Part shown: in pieces, positions 9,444 to 19,087 of the stretch
Numbering within the stretch: the stretch's first letter is position 1
Layout of the letters: each line of letters opens with the position of its first letter
Origin: Colwellia sp. 75C3
Lineage (GTDB): Bacteria > Pseudomonadota > Gammaproteobacteria > Enterobacterales > Alteromonadaceae
Length of the DNA: 64,000 nucleotides
Assembly (NCBI RefSeq): GCF_002836255.1
Contig: NZ_PJAU01000033.1
Location: 62,001 to 126,000 of the forward strand
Reading direction: 5' to 3'
Made by a program: the position numbers and the translations under genes
Notes under the pieces: model-generated
The model's database searches: none
What the model was told of the DNA's origin: nothing
The model's input: the letters and a program-made list of their open reading frames with translations, nothing else

Positions 9444-10337
9444 ATGACAAGTGAGTCTGCGGATAATACCGATATTTTACAGCCACTGGTTCAATTGAAA
9501 GATCACAATATTGCCTTATTATTCAGTAATTATCTGCAATCTTTAGGGATCCAGTCTCAGCTCAAATCAAGCCAAGATGAAGGCCATGTGATTTATTGCC
9601 CAGAAGATAACATTTCACAGGCAAAAGTAGAGTTTGATACTTTTATTCTGAACCCCCATGCTGACAAGTATCAACAAGCGGCATGGGATAGAGGTGAAGC
9701 AGTTACGTTAAATGCAGATGACTTCAGTTTAATAAATAATTTCAAAGAAAGTTTTTTAGCGCATGCGGGCATTGTTACCCTATTAGTTTTTGCCTTATGT
9801 TGGCTGGTTTTTCTAGGTAGTGAGCTTGGCTGGGCGCAAAATATTTTTAATACCCTTCAGTTTTATCCGCAACTATCAATTGATGCTTTATTATCAGATC
9901 CACTACGTTTAATTGGCCCAGCCTTTTTTCACTTCTCTTGGCTGCATATTGTCTTTAATACCATGTGGTGGTGGCAATTAGGCGGCAGTATTGAAAAAAC
10001 GTTAGGTAAAGCAACGCTCATTAATTTATTGCTGATCTCTGCGATAGTTTCCAACGTAGGGCAATATTTAGTGTCAGGATCAAACTTTGGTGGTTTATCG
10101 GGCGTGGTATATGCGTTGGTAGGATTTGTTTGGTGGTTTGGTTATTTAGCCCCTGAACGAGGCTTGTCACTTGCTAAGCCATTAGTAGGATTTTTACTGT
10201 TCTGGCTAGTACTTGGCTTTGCCGATTTATTACCCGTTAATGTAGCTAATACTGCACATTTACTTGGTTTGTTATCGGGCTGTTTTTTAGCGTTGTTTAC
10301 CGTGAAGATTATCGGGATAAACGCTAAAAATAACTAA
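9444..10337 (+). CDS. glpG: Rhomboid intramembrane serine protease
   Basis: 297 residues. A cytoplasmic N-terminal domain (about 1-100) is followed by six membrane helices. The rhomboid signatures are present: HFSWLHIVFNTMWWW with the oxyanion-side histidine and asparagine, GLSGVVYALVG with the catalytic serine, and ANTAHLLGLLSG with the catalytic histidine. It cleaves transmembrane proteins within the inner membrane. It is co-transcribed with glpE and converges on the FliL-like gene with only 3 bases between stop codons. Confidence 0.95.
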   Translation: MTSESADNTDILQPLVQLKDHNIALLFSNYLQSLGIQSQLKSSQDEGHVIYCPEDNISQAKVEFDTFILNPHADKYQQAAWDRGEAVTLNADDFSLINNFKESFLAHAGIVTLLVFALCWLVFLGSELGWAQNIFNTLQFYPQLSIDALLSDPLRLIGPAFFHFSWLHIVFNTMWWWQLGGSIEKTLGKATLINLLLISAIVSNVGQYLVSGSNFGGLSGVVYALVGFVWWFGYLAPERGLSLAKPLVGFLLFWLVLGFADLLPVNVANTAHLLGLLSGCFLALFTVKIIGINAKNN

Positions 10338-10340
10338 TAT

Positions 10341-10730
10341 TTAGTTATCTAACCATTGAGTAAAAAGTAATTTTTTTATCAATGGTTGGCCAGTCTCTCT
10401 GATGAGTAATTCTTTTACTTGTTCTTCGCACTGTAACTGAATTTCCGCACGACCCTTCATCGATTTCACTTTAGCTTCAGCTTGCTGGCCGATGATATTA
10501 ATGATTGCATCACGTAATAAAGGTGCATGATGTTCCACAATAGTTAAATTATCACCTTCAACCATCAATTCTACGGTTAGGCGCACATAGCCCATTTTCT
10601 TTTTCACCGCGACATAATTTGTGACAATGTCTGGTTCAAAACCAAAGTAAGCATAATCACTCGCTTTTGCTTGAGATACACTTGCGCTTAAAGTAAGTAA
10701 AAAAGAAAAAATAAATAAGTATTTAAACAT
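10341..10730 (-). CDS. FliL-like protein (flagellar basal-body-associated FliL family)
   Basis: Starting at the ATG at 10730 gives about 129 residues with an N-terminal signal-anchor (MFKYLFIFSFLLTLSASVSQA). The frame opens upstream to 10772, but the added residues would precede the signal sequence. The rest matches the FliL fold: YVRLTVELMVEGDN, then APLLRDAIINIIGQQ. No other flagellar gene is nearby, so this is a FliL paralogue and not part of a flagellar operon. The family match is moderate and the role is unknown. It is divergent from ubiC. Confidence 0.75.
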   Translation of the reverse strand: MFKYLFIFSFLLTLSASVSQAKASDYAYFGFEPDIVTNYVAVKKKMGYVRLTVELMVEGDNLTIVEHHAPLLRDAIINIIGQQAEAKVKSMKGRAEIQLQCEEQVKELLIRETGQPLIKKLLFTQWLDN

Positions 10731-10911
10731 AAAACAACTGTTGTCTGGGATGATTGAACTTACCCTTATCATAACCTGATTTTAGTCTTTTGCCTGAATA
10801 ATTTTTATTAAATGGAGATTTTTAAATCCCATGGATTGATAAATGAGTTTACGGTTTAGGTCTGATACTATAGCGACGATTTTATATCTTATTATTCTAT
10901 AAAGTAGCACT

Positions 10912-11520
10912 ATGAAGCAAAAAATAGTTAATTTCCCAGTAACGTTAACGGGACAATGGCAATCAGAAAATGATGAGAATACATCCTTACTATCTGAAAT
11001 ACTTAAAGATTGGCTACTTGATGAAGGTTCATTAACAGCTCGTTTAAAAAGTAACTGTGAAAACTTCCAAGTCAAAGTGATTGGTGAGCAACAGCAGTTA
11101 TGCTCAGAAACAGAAGCGTGTAACCATATTAAAGCTGGCGAACCTATATTGGTACGTGAAGTTATTTTATATTGCGATAATGTTCCGCAAGTTTTTGCTC
11201 GAAGTTTACTACCACTAGCGAGCTTAACCGGTAAAGAGCAAGTGCTTGCTCATTTAGGTGAGCAACCCCTTGGGCAAGTACTGTTTAATAACCCGTCATT
11301 GCAACGTTTACAGTTAGAGCTATCTATTTTCCCTAGCGATTCGAGTGTCGCCATATTAGCGACTAAATTAGGCGCTAAGTGCTCTAACGATAACTCATCG
11401 ATAAATGTACCCGTAACGCCAAAGGAAGTGCTTTGGGGGCGACGTTCTATCTTTATGTTAGATAATAAACCCTTGATGGTCGCTGAGGTTTTTTTACCTG
11501 ATGCTTTTGCTTATCAATAA
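10912..11520 (+). CDS. ubiC: Chorismate lyase (chorismate--pyruvate lyase)
   Basis: 202 residues. UbiC features include [16 protein letters not shown] near the N-terminus, the arginine-containing LVREVILYC segment, and [11 protein letters not shown]. It converts chorismate to 4-hydroxybenzoate plus pyruvate, the first committed step of ubiquinone synthesis, in the cytosol. ubiA, which uses the product, starts 75 bases downstream. The family is poorly conserved, but the context makes the call secure. Confidence 0.93.
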   Translation: MKQKIVNFPVTLTGQWQSENDENTSLLSEILKDWLLDEGSLTARLKSNCENFQVKVIGEQQQLCSETEACNHIKAGEPILVREVILYCDNVPQVFARSLLPLASLTGKEQVLAHLGEQPLGQVLFNNPSLQRLQLELSIFPSDSSVAILATKLGAKCSNDNSSINVPVTPKEVLWGRRSIFMLDNKPLMVAEVFLPDAFAYQ

Positions 11521-11595
11521 TTAACATTCGTTAACGTAATAAACAAAGAGTCTCTTAAAAGGCTAATTGAACTGTAACGATAAAAGAAACCTAAT

Positions 11596-12474
11596 ATGTC
11601 GAACAAAAATATGCTTAAAAAAATTCAACAAAAATTGTTAGCGATTAAGTTAATTACGCGTATGAATAAGCCCATAGGTACCTATTTATTATTATGGCCA
11701 ACGTATTGGGCATTATGGATTGCGAGTGATGGTTGGCCGAATATGCACCTATTACTCGTTTTTAGTTTGGGTGTTTTTATCATGCGTAGTGCCGGTTGTG
11801 TGATAAACGACTACGCCGATAGAAAAATAGATGGCAAGGTTGAGCGTACTAAAAATAGGCCGCTTGTTAATGGCATGATGACACCGCCTGAAGCTATTAA
11901 TTTGTTTGGTGTCTTAATTGGTATGGCACTTGGTTTAGTACTAACACTTAGCTGGCCAACCATTTATCTTTCTGTTGTTGCGCTGTTTTTAGCGGCTATC
12001 TACCCATTTATGAAACGTCATACCCAACTGCCACAAATATTTTTAGGAGCAGCTTTTAGCTGGGGAATGATAATGGCATTCTCCGAAGTGCAAGGTGAGA
12101 TACCTTTAGTGGCATGGTTACTGTTTGCAGCTAACCTATGTTGGACGGTTGCATACGATACTATGTACGCCATGGTTGATAGAGATGACGATGTTAAAAT
12201 AGGGGTGAAATCTACGGCTATTTTATTTAGCGATAACGATAAGCGTATTATTGGATTTTTACAGTTAATTACTTTGGCATTATTATGGACCGTGGGTGAT
12301 ATTTTAGCGTTTGGTTGGCCGTATCAATTGTGTCTCATTGTCGCAGCTGGCTTATTTAGCTATCAACAGTTATTGATCGTTAATAGAGATCGGGATGCTT
12401 GTTTTCAAGCCTTTTTGCATAATCACTGGGTTGGCTTGATCGTCTTTGTTGGTATTGCCATTGAGTATTTATAG
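11596..12474 (+). CDS. ubiA: 4-hydroxybenzoate polyprenyltransferase
   Basis: 292 residues with about eight membrane helices. Both aspartate-rich prenyl-diphosphate sites are visible: NDYADRKIDGKVERTKNRPL and YDTMYAMVDRDDDVKIG. The enzyme attaches the polyprenyl chain to 4-hydroxybenzoate in the inner membrane. It forms a two-gene unit with ubiC and converges on the EAL gene with 9 bases between the stops and no obvious terminator. Confidence 0.96.
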   Translation: MSNKNMLKKIQQKLLAIKLITRMNKPIGTYLLLWPTYWALWIASDGWPNMHLLLVFSLGVFIMRSAGCVINDYADRKIDGKVERTKNRPLVNGMMTPPEAINLFGVLIGMALGLVLTLSWPTIYLSVVALFLAAIYPFMKRHTQLPQIFLGAAFSWGMIMAFSEVQGEIPLVAWLLFAANLCWTVAYDTMYAMVDRDDDVKIGVKSTAILFSDNDKRIIGFLQLITLALLWTVGDILAFGWPYQLCLIVAAGLFSYQQLLIVNRDRDACFQAFLHNHWVGLIVFVGIAIEYL

Positions 12475-12483
12475 CGCTGTATT

Positions 12484-14313
12484 TTATTCGTTGTTCGTTT
12501 TTAAGCTTAGTAGCTGCGTAAACTCATCAAAGGGTAGTGGGGTACTAAAATAGAAACCTTGGTAATGATAACAACCAAGATCTTTTAGAGAGTTAAACTC
12601 TTCTAGTGTCTCAACGCCTTCAGCCAGTATGTCCATTTTTAGGGTTTTCCCTAAACTGATGATCATGCTGGCAATGGCTGCGCTCTCTTTGCATTGGGCA
12701 ATATTAGCGACAAAAGAACGGTCAATCTTGAGTACGCTCGCTGGAATGCGCTTTAAATAGGTTAATGAAGAATAACCAGTACCAAAATCATCAATAGCAC
12801 ACTCAATAGACTTTTCTTTTAGTGAAGCAATTAACTTGATCGAGTCTTCAATATTTTCTACCAAGAGATTTTCTGTTAACTCTAACCCTAAGCGTTCAGC
12901 AGGGATGTCATTCTGCTTAATAGCATTCAGTATTTTCTCTTGAAAATCAGCTTGCATTAACTGCTTAGCACTGATGTTAATTGATACTTTATTAAAGCTA
13001 TTAGGTAGGGTAAATTTTTCTAATTTCTTAATGTCACGACATGCTTGCTCTAATACCCATTGACCAATAGCGAGAATGAGATCGCTTTCTTCAGCAATAG
13101 GAATATAAACCGCGGGAGACTCCATGCCATGTACAGGGTGCTGCCAACGTAACAATGCTTCTGCACCGATAATGTCACCATAATGGTTAAATTGCGCTTG
13201 ATAAAATAATTTAAAATCGTCTTGCTCTAGCCCCTGTTTCATATCATCGACATAATCCAAGCGGTTTTTTATTTTTTCTGACATTGCCGCTTGGTATTTT
13301 CTACCACATTGACTTTTAGCTCGCTTGGCTTCGTACATGGCAATATCGGAAAATTTAATCAGGTTATTAACCGTACTGCTTTGCAGTGGAAAAAAGGCAT
13401 AACCAATACTGCAGGTGAGTTTGTACGAATTAGCATCAATAACAAAAGGAATGGTAAGTAATTGGTTAATTTGTTCAATAAGTTGGTTAACCGTTTCTTG
13501 ATAATCTATGCTGAGATTTTTCAGCAGGATAATAAATTCATCGCTACCAAATCGACCAATATCGATATACTCGCTGCTTAGTGAATGTAACCTGTTGGAT
13601 AATGTCAGTAATATCTTATCGCCGACAGCATGACCCATTGAATCATTTATTGGCTTAAAACTATTGAGGTCGATAAAAAGTACACTACCAATCTTTCTGT
13701 TGATATGAGCGTCTTCTATTGCACTACCTAACAGATGATTTATATGTTGGCGGTTAAACAAGCCAGTTAAACCATCGTGTTGCGCCTGAAAGGCAACCTT
13801 TTCTTCAATAAGTTGCCTAGAATGCGCTTCTTTAACAAGGGAGTCATGCACTAATGAGGTGTAGCAGCTAGTGGCTAATTTTTGCAAAACAGGTTGTAGC
13901 GCTTTTTGTACTTCTTCGCCTAAAGCATAGTGAGTTTCAAAGGTGAGTAAACCATGGTTCGGGATAATAAAGCCAAATAGATATTGTCCATTTTCACACT
14001 GAAAAGAAATGTTTTTTTGATCATTATCAAGCTGTTCTACAAAGCTTTTAAGGGTAAGATTTTGCGACCAAGCTTGACCACGTTTATTTTTTGGAATACT
14101 TAAGAGGTGTTGATAGCTCGTGCTTTCAAGTGGTATTACTTTACTTGGCATACCGCTCTGATCACAATAGATATGGATATGGGCACTGGTTAAATCAAGG
14201 CGGTTAAAGCATACCTTTAAAAAAACTTTTAACATGGCTTTTAAGTCAAGCTTATTACCAATAGCCATGGCAAGTTCGTGTTGTAGTGAAATAATGAAAA
14301 GTGCTTTATTCAT
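12484..14313 (-). CDS. GGDEF-EAL protein, probably a c-di-GMP phosphodiesterase
   Basis: 609 residues without membrane segments. The N-terminal 165 residues may be a GAF-like sensing region. The GGDEF domain follows (from about 180) with the active-site motif degraded to GSDEF, so cyclase activity is doubtful. The EAL domain (about 345-600) keeps EALLRW, the DDFGTGYSS metal loop and the AEGVET motif, so hydrolysis of c-di-GMP is likely. The start is 13 bases downstream of the FIST-domain gene, so the pair is an operon. FIST proteins often supply the sensory input for such enzymes. Confidence 0.9.
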   Translation of the reverse strand: MNKALFIISLQHELAMAIGNKLDLKAMLKVFLKVCFNRLDLTSAHIHIYCDQSGMPSKVIPLESTSYQHLLSIPKNKRGQAWSQNLTLKSFVEQLDNDQKNISFQCENGQYLFGFIIPNHGLLTFETHYALGEEVQKALQPVLQKLATSCYTSLVHDSLVKEAHSRQLIEEKVAFQAQHDGLTGLFNRQHINHLLGSAIEDAHINRKIGSVLFIDLNSFKPINDSMGHAVGDKILLTLSNRLHSLSSEYIDIGRFGSDEFIILLKNLSIDYQETVNQLIEQINQLLTIPFVIDANSYKLTCSIGYAFFPLQSSTVNNLIKFSDIAMYEAKRAKSQCGRKYQAAMSEKIKNRLDYVDDMKQGLEQDDFKLFYQAQFNHYGDIIGAEALLRWQHPVHGMESPAVYIPIAEESDLILAIGQWVLEQACRDIKKLEKFTLPNSFNKVSINISAKQLMQADFQEKILNAIKQNDIPAERLGLELTENLLVENIEDSIKLIASLKEKSIECAIDDFGTGYSSLTYLKRIPASVLKIDRSFVANIAQCKESAAIASMIISLGKTLKMDILAEGVETLEEFNSLKDLGCYHYQGFYFSTPLPFDEFTQLLSLKTNNE

Positions 14314-14326
14314 AATGACCTAGTTG

Positions 14327-15466
14327 CTACCAAGAGCTAATTACGATTGATTTATTGAGAAGGCGAATAGCACCACTTTGACTATTGGCTATTTCTCCTA
14401 GTGAGATTACGCCAAAAAGTGCAGGTGACGGGCAGTGCTTAGCGATGACATTAAGTTCTTTTTCGAATTCATCTTCCAAAAATAATACTCGACTGAGACA
14501 ATCGAATACCATAGTCGTTGATATTGTTGTTTGAGATAGTTCAGGAAATGCAGTGAACGCTGCCTGCTCTGTTGCATAAATTAATGTCTCTGTATTACCT
14601 TCAAGTAAATATACCATTGAATTAATAGGAATATTACCAACACATTGCAAGTTATTGTCGTGCGCTAAAATGGGGTCGCGAACAATTAAATTATTGTTGA
14701 TATCTTCAATGCCTAGCGGAAAGTACTTAGCAATATCAGAAAATTCAGCGTTGTTGAATTTGTGCTCAGAGGTACTTTCGATTGTTTGGCAATACACCTC
14801 ATAAGCAGGTCGATAATCTAAACTTTTAACGGTTTGCCCTTGTGTTTCTGTGACTAAAAAAGGCCCTTGAAAAGTACTCCAACCATGCGCAACGCTGGTA
14901 TTAAGTTTTCTTGGTAAGGTGACTAACAACACAGCATTACTATGAATACCTTGATTAGTAAAAATACATGGGCGCTGGATGAAATCTAAACTACCGGCTC
15001 CACCCCCTGCGATATTAATACCATGATCTAAGCACTCAAAAAGGCAATCGACAAATCCTTCCATGTTACCTATTAATGCGTCATAAAATATTAAAAAATT
15101 GTCATGGCCACTAAAGTTGTATTTTTGTTCTAGGGTAGATGTAATGAGTTTTTCTAAGCAGTCTTCATTGTTTACATGATTTAATTGTGAAAATAGTGTC
15201 ACATCAAAATTGTCTTTAAAACCAATAATTAAAGCACCTTGCTTGAGTAAACTATCTTGAAGGGTAAGCATGGGGTAAATGCCACCAAAGAGCTTTAGTG
15301 GACAGTCACTTAATAGTGAACTGAGTTCTTTTTCAGGATAATTATTTTGGTTGCACGTTAGCACCAGTAGGCTTTTAGCTCCGCTATTTTGGGCGAGAGT
15401 TAAGCCGACTTTAAAATCATTTAAAGTATCGCTTTGTGTATGCCAAGTGAATAATTCAGTGTCCAT
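14327..15466 (-). CDS. FIST-domain sensory protein (FIST plus FIST_C)
   Basis: Starting at the ATG at 15466 gives about 379 residues (MDTELFTWHTQSD). The frame opens to a GTG at 15502 without a good ribosome-binding site. FIST features: a GGIYPMLTLQ strand, FLIFYDALIGNMEGF, the glycine-rich GINIAGGGAGSLDF, and a C-terminal FIST_C segment (LFLEDEFEKELNVI, ALFGVISLGEIA). The domain is thought to bind small ligands such as amino acids. No signal peptide is seen, so it acts in the cytosol. It lies upstream of the EAL gene as its likely sensor, and its start is divergent from dctP. Confidence 0.85.
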   Translation of the reverse strand: MDTELFTWHTQSDTLNDFKVGLTLAQNSGAKSLLVLTCNQNNYPEKELSSLLSDCPLKLFGGIYPMLTLQDSLLKQGALIIGFKDNFDVTLFSQLNHVNNEDCLEKLITSTLEQKYNFSGHDNFLIFYDALIGNMEGFVDCLFECLDHGINIAGGGAGSLDFIQRPCIFTNQGIHSNAVLLVTLPRKLNTSVAHGWSTFQGPFLVTETQGQTVKSLDYRPAYEVYCQTIESTSEHKFNNAEFSDIAKYFPLGIEDINNNLIVRDPILAHDNNLQCVGNIPINSMVYLLEGNTETLIYATEQAAFTAFPELSQTTISTTMVFDCLSRVLFLEDEFEKELNVIAKHCPSPALFGVISLGEIANSQSGAIRLLNKSIVISSW

Positions 15467-15747
15467 CTTATTGTATCCATTGATTTTTATTATTATCATC
15501 ACCTCACTGCGCTTAGCATAATGCCTAACTTATGAATAGAACACTAGTGTTAATTATTGTATTTTCGTCTAGATGCTTGTTTATTGATTAATTATCGTTA
15601 GGCTAGTCATTGTTTATTGAGTCTACTACTTATGTCTAGTTGCGCTGGTTAATAAAAGCACAGTACAACTAGTATGCTCAATTGAATCGGTACAACGTGA
15701 AGCTCTTATAAAAATAATTAATGACAATAAGTTAAAGGAAGGAACAG

Positions 15748-16839
15748 ATGAAAAAATCAATTTTCGTAAAGGCGGCACTGGTGGTGTCGCTTGGTTTATC
15801 CTCGCTGGGGCTTTCTGCTGCAGTACAGGCTGATGATGATAAAAAATATCGTTGGAAATTAGCTGAAACCTGGGGACCTAACTTTCCTATTTTTGGTGAC
15901 ACCACTAAAAATATGGCCAAAATGGTCAAAGAAATGTCCAATGGCCGTTTAACCATTCGCATCGATTCTTCTAATAAGCATAAATCAGCACTGGGCATTT
16001 TTGATTTTGTAAAAAGTGGCCAATATCAGATGGGGCATTCAGCGTCTTATTACTGGAAAGGCAAAAACTTCAATACTATGTTTTTTACTACTGTGCCTTT
16101 TGGCATGATAGCGTCTGAGCAACATGCTTGGTTCTATTATGGCGGCGGCATGGAGTTAATGAAAAAGGTTTATGATCAATATGGCATTATGTCATTCCCT
16201 GGTGGTAATACCGGTAACCAAATGGGCGGTTGGTTTAAAAAAGAAATTAATAGCGTAGAAGATTTTAAAGGGCTGAAAATGCGTATTCCGGGTTTTGCTG
16301 GTGAAGTATTAGCAAAATTAGGCGCAAAACCGACCAATATTCCAGCGGGTGAACTTTATACCGCCTTAGAGCGGAACACGATCGATGCGCTAGAGTGGGT
16401 AGGTCCATCACTCGATTTACGCATGGGGTTTCATAAAGTAGCGCCATACTACTACACCGGTTGGCATGAGCCAGGCACTGAATTGCAGTTTATGGTTAAT
16501 GAAAAAGCTTATAATTCATTGCCAAAAGACTTGCAGAAAATACTTACTGTTGCCATGAAAGTTGCTGCTTACGATATGTATTCTCAATCTATGCATGCCA
16601 GTGGCGTGAACTTAGCGTCGCTTAAGAAAGATTATCCTAATGTGCAAATGCGCTCATTTCCTAAACCAGTAATGAACGCGCTTATGGTCGCTAATGATGA
16701 GTTACTAAAAGAGTTTGCAGCTAAAGATCCTTTAACAGCTGAAATCCTTAAGTCATTGAATGATTATAAACATCAGGTACGTGCTTGGACTAATTTGTCA
16801 GACCGAGCTTATCTTGATAATTTTGATGCTAAAAAATAA
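15748..16839 (+). CDS. dctP: TRAP transporter substrate-binding protein, DctP family
   Basis: 363 residues with a signal peptide (ALVVSLGLSSLGLSAAVQA), so it is periplasmic. DctP signatures: YRWKLAETWGPNFPIFGD, GLKMRIPGFAGEVLAKLGAKP, and IDALEWVGPSLDLRMGF with the conserved substrate-contacting segment. The sequence resembles the subfamily for monocarboxylates/2-oxoacids, but the substrate cannot be fixed from sequence. AAGGAAGGAA lies just upstream of the start. It is separated from dctQ by a strong hairpin at 16891-16923, which would allow excess binding protein over permease. Confidence 0.93.
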   Translation: MKKSIFVKAALVVSLGLSSLGLSAAVQADDDKKYRWKLAETWGPNFPIFGDTTKNMAKMVKEMSNGRLTIRIDSSNKHKSALGIFDFVKSGQYQMGHSASYYWKGKNFNTMFFTTVPFGMIASEQHAWFYYGGGMELMKKVYDQYGIMSFPGGNTGNQMGGWFKKEINSVEDFKGLKMRIPGFAGEVLAKLGAKPTNIPAGELYTALERNTIDALEWVGPSLDLRMGFHKVAPYYYTGWHEPGTELQFMVNEKAYNSLPKDLQKILTVAMKVAAYDMYSQSMHASGVNLASLKKDYPNVQMRSFPKPVMNALMVANDELLKEFAAKDPLTAEILKSLNDYKHQVRAWTNLSDRAYLDNFDAKK

Positions 16840-16890
16840 TTTTTAGTTCAGAACGAACAACGTTTGTATAAATATTTTATATAAAAAATA

Positions 16891-16923
16891 AAACCAGTGA
16901 GGTAAGTTAACTCACTGGTTTTT
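16891..16923 (+). terminator. Intra-operon terminator/attenuator between dctP and dctQ
   Basis: A perfect 11-base-pair stem (AAACCAGTGAG at 16891-16901, CTCACTGGTTT at 16911-16921) with a 9-base loop, ending in a T run. It lies 51 bases after the dctP stop and 58 bases before dctQ. Partial termination here would set the binding-protein to permease ratio. Confidence 0.8.
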
Positions 16924-16981
16924 GATTATTTATCGAATGACTAAATTGCTTTACTAAAATGAAACTTAAGATGAGAATTCA

Positions 16982-17503
16982 ATGGATTCAGTGTTAAAAA
17001 TAACGGGAAAAATTATCGATGGTTTAGGTAATTTATGTAGCTTGCTCATGGTTTTAATGATCATGAATGTTTTTTATGACGTTATCATGCGTTACTTCTT
17101 TAATGATGTAAGTATTGGTATGCAAGAGCTTGAATGGCATCTGTTTGCTGCCATGTTTATGTTTGGCATTGCTTATACCTTTAAAGAAGATGGCCATGTA
17201 CGAGTTGATATTTTTTACGATACTATGTCAGCTAAAAAACAAGCCTTAGTGAATATTTTTGGCTCGTTAGTTTTAGCGTTACCCATTACTCTTGTTATTC
17301 TTTATTACAGTTGGGATTATACCTTTGAAGCCTATCAAATGGGCGAGGGCAGTGGTGATCCGGGAGGCTTACCGCATCGTTGGATTGTCCGTAGTGTTAT
17401 TCCTCTTTCTTCACTCTTTTTAATTCTTTCTATTTTCCATGTACTGATTGTCCAGCTAAAAACTCTCACGACGCCAACTCAAGCTGAAGCAGGGGAACAG
17501 TAA
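16982..17503 (+). CDS. dctQ: TRAP transporter small permease, DctQ family
   Basis: 173 residues with four hydrophobic helices. The DctQ signature GMQELEWHLFAAMFMFGIAYT (helix 2) is followed by the DGHVRVDIFY segment, and PHRWIVRSVIPL precedes the last helix. It forms the small membrane subunit that binds DctM and makes the sodium-driven importer. The stop overlaps the dctM start by one base (TAATG). Confidence 0.94.
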   Translation: MDSVLKITGKIIDGLGNLCSLLMVLMIMNVFYDVIMRYFFNDVSIGMQELEWHLFAAMFMFGIAYTFKEDGHVRVDIFYDTMSAKKQALVNIFGSLVLALPITLVILYYSWDYTFEAYQMGEGSGDPGGLPHRWIVRSVIPLSSLFLILSIFHVLIVQLKTLTTPTQAEAGEQ

Positions 17504-18783
17504 TGACAGGTATTGTACTTTTTGCTATTGCTCTCGTGTGTTTATTTCTTGGCTATTCGGTCGCTTTTACTTTTGCTGGCGTGTCATTAATCGTTGGTAC
17601 TATTGTGTTAGGCGCCGATTTATTTGCTTTTATGCCTTATCGCATTATGAGCATTATGGAGAACACCATCTTAATGGCTGTGCCGATGTTTATCTTTATG
17701 GGCATAGTGTTACAGAAAACAGGTCTCGCGGAACGCTTGCTAGAGTCTGCCGCTAAACTCTTTGGTGGTATTGCTGGTGGCGTTGCTATCTCTACCATAG
17801 TAGTTGGTGCGTTATTAGCTGCATCAACCGGGGTAGTAGGTGCTAGTGTTGTTGCTATGGGGGTTATTTCCCTACCGGTAATGTTAAAAAACAATTACCA
17901 CCAGCCAACGGCCACGGGCGTAATTTGCGCTTCAGGTACGTTAGGACAAATTATTCCGCCATCAATTATTTTAATTATTTTAGGCGATGTGATGGGGGTA
18001 CCCGTAGGAGACTTATTCCGCGCAGCGGCCTTACCTGGCATGTTGTTGGTTGTTGCCTATGTAATATATATCTTAATATTAGGCAAAATTAAGCCGGAGT
18101 TCGTCCCGCCGTTAGTGGTCACAGAAAACAAACGTGAACTGCTAGTACAAGCATTAAAAGATATTGTCCCGCCATTAGTACTTATTTTAACTGTATTGGG
18201 GTCCATATTTGCAGGTATTGCTACACCCACTGAATCTGCCAGCATAGGTGCGGTTGGTGCGGTTATTTTGTCGATTTTATATGGCACATTTTCTTTTAGT
18301 AAAATGCATGAAGTGTCCAAAGAAACAGTGAAAGTTACCTCTATGGTTTTTGCGGTGTTAATTGGTGCAACGGCATTTTCTATGGTGTTTAGTTATTCGG
18401 GTAGCGAATATCTCATTGAAGAATTCTTTATGGAACTGCCGGGTGGCAAGTGGACTTTTATTGCCTTAGCTATGCTCGCTATTTTAATACTCGGTTTCTT
18501 TATTGATTTCATCGAAATCGCTTTCTTAGTCGTGCCTATTTTACTGCCAGTCGCGATAGCGTTAGATGTCAATTTAGTGTGGTTTGCCATTTTAATATCG
18601 ATGAACTTACAAACATCATTTTTAACGCCTCCGTTTGGTTTTAGTTTATTTTACCTCAAAGGTGTGGCACCAAAATATCTTAAAACCACCACCATATATA
18701 AAGGGGTAATTCCTTTTATTTTAATTCAAATTGCGGTGTTATTATTGGTATTGTTTTTCCCTGACCAATTGATTATTTCTTAG
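17503..18783 (+). CDS. dctM: TRAP transporter large permease, DctM family
   Basis: 426 residues, almost entirely hydrophobic with about 12 membrane helices, the standard DctM length. The family signatures MAVPMFIFMGIVLQKTGLAE and GTLGQIIPPSIILIILG, with the conserved proline pair, are present. The second internal repeat includes TPTESASIGAVGA. It is the transport channel of the TRAP system for the DctP ligand and is translationally coupled to dctQ. A hairpin follows at 18795-18824. Confidence 0.95.
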   Translation: MTGIVLFAIALVCLFLGYSVAFTFAGVSLIVGTIVLGADLFAFMPYRIMSIMENTILMAVPMFIFMGIVLQKTGLAERLLESAAKLFGGIAGGVAISTIVVGALLAASTGVVGASVVAMGVISLPVMLKNNYHQPTATGVICASGTLGQIIPPSIILIILGDVMGVPVGDLFRAAALPGMLLVVAYVIYILILGKIKPEFVPPLVVTENKRELLVQALKDIVPPLVLILTVLGSIFAGIATPTESASIGAVGAVILSILYGTFSFSKMHEVSKETVKVTSMVFAVLIGATAFSMVFSYSGSEYLIEEFFMELPGGKWTFIALAMLAILILGFFIDFIEIAFLVVPILLPVAIALDVNLVWFAILISMNLQTSFLTPPFGFSLFYLKGVAPKYLKTTTIYKGVIPFILIQIAVLLLVLFFPDQLIIS

Positions 18784-18794
18784 AGGTTATTAAG

Positions 18795-18824
18795 TGATCC
18801 GTTTGAGAACTATCAAATGGATCA
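18795..18824 (+). terminator. Hairpin after dctM, probable operon terminator
   Basis: Arms TGATCCGTTTGA (18795-18806) and TCAAATGGATCA (18813-18824) pair with one mismatch around a 6-base loop, 12 bases after the dctM stop. The T tract is weak, so intrinsic termination is plausible but not certain. Confidence 0.5.
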
Positions 18825-19087
18825 TTATAAAACTTTTAACTTTTAACTTCACACTTTACCTTCAGGAATAAATGTCCATAAAATATTTAATTTTGCTATT
18901 CATTGTTCAAATGTTTAGCTTTTTTTTAAACGCGATTCAATAAAAGTGTCTGTTAAATGTTATGACTGTGTAGTTAGTGATGTGATGTTAGTTATTGTTT
19001 TTGCTAGTGTTTGTTTTAATGGTGTTGCTTAATGAGCAATGTTGATATATATTTTATAGACAAACTATTATTTGGCTATCACCTTGT
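18825..19087. other. AT-rich intergenic region before the barrel/GGDEF operon
   Basis: Contains only a possible 23-residue ORF (18872-18943) and otherwise low-complexity, T-rich sequence. No clear promoter motif or ribosome-binding site can be fixed for the downstream gene at 19088. Confidence 0.4.
18872..18943 (+). CDS. Possible small hydrophobic peptide, 23 aa
   Basis: ATG preceded by CAGGAAT at ribosome-binding distance; the peptide is one hydrophobic helix (YLILLFIVQMFSFFL) with short polar ends. It lies downstream of the TRAP operon. Chance ORFs of this size are common in AT-rich DNA, so this is only a candidate small membrane protein. Confidence 0.22.
   Translation: MSIKYLILLFIVQMFSFFLNAIQ

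Noticed and set aside
10341..10730. A flagellar operon suggested by the FliL-like gene
   Set aside because: No other flagellar gene is present in the window; the neighbours are glpG and ubiC.
10782..11075. 97-aa minus-strand ORF overlapping the start of ubiC
   Set aside because: It overlaps the recognised ubiC gene and its upstream region and shows no family motif.
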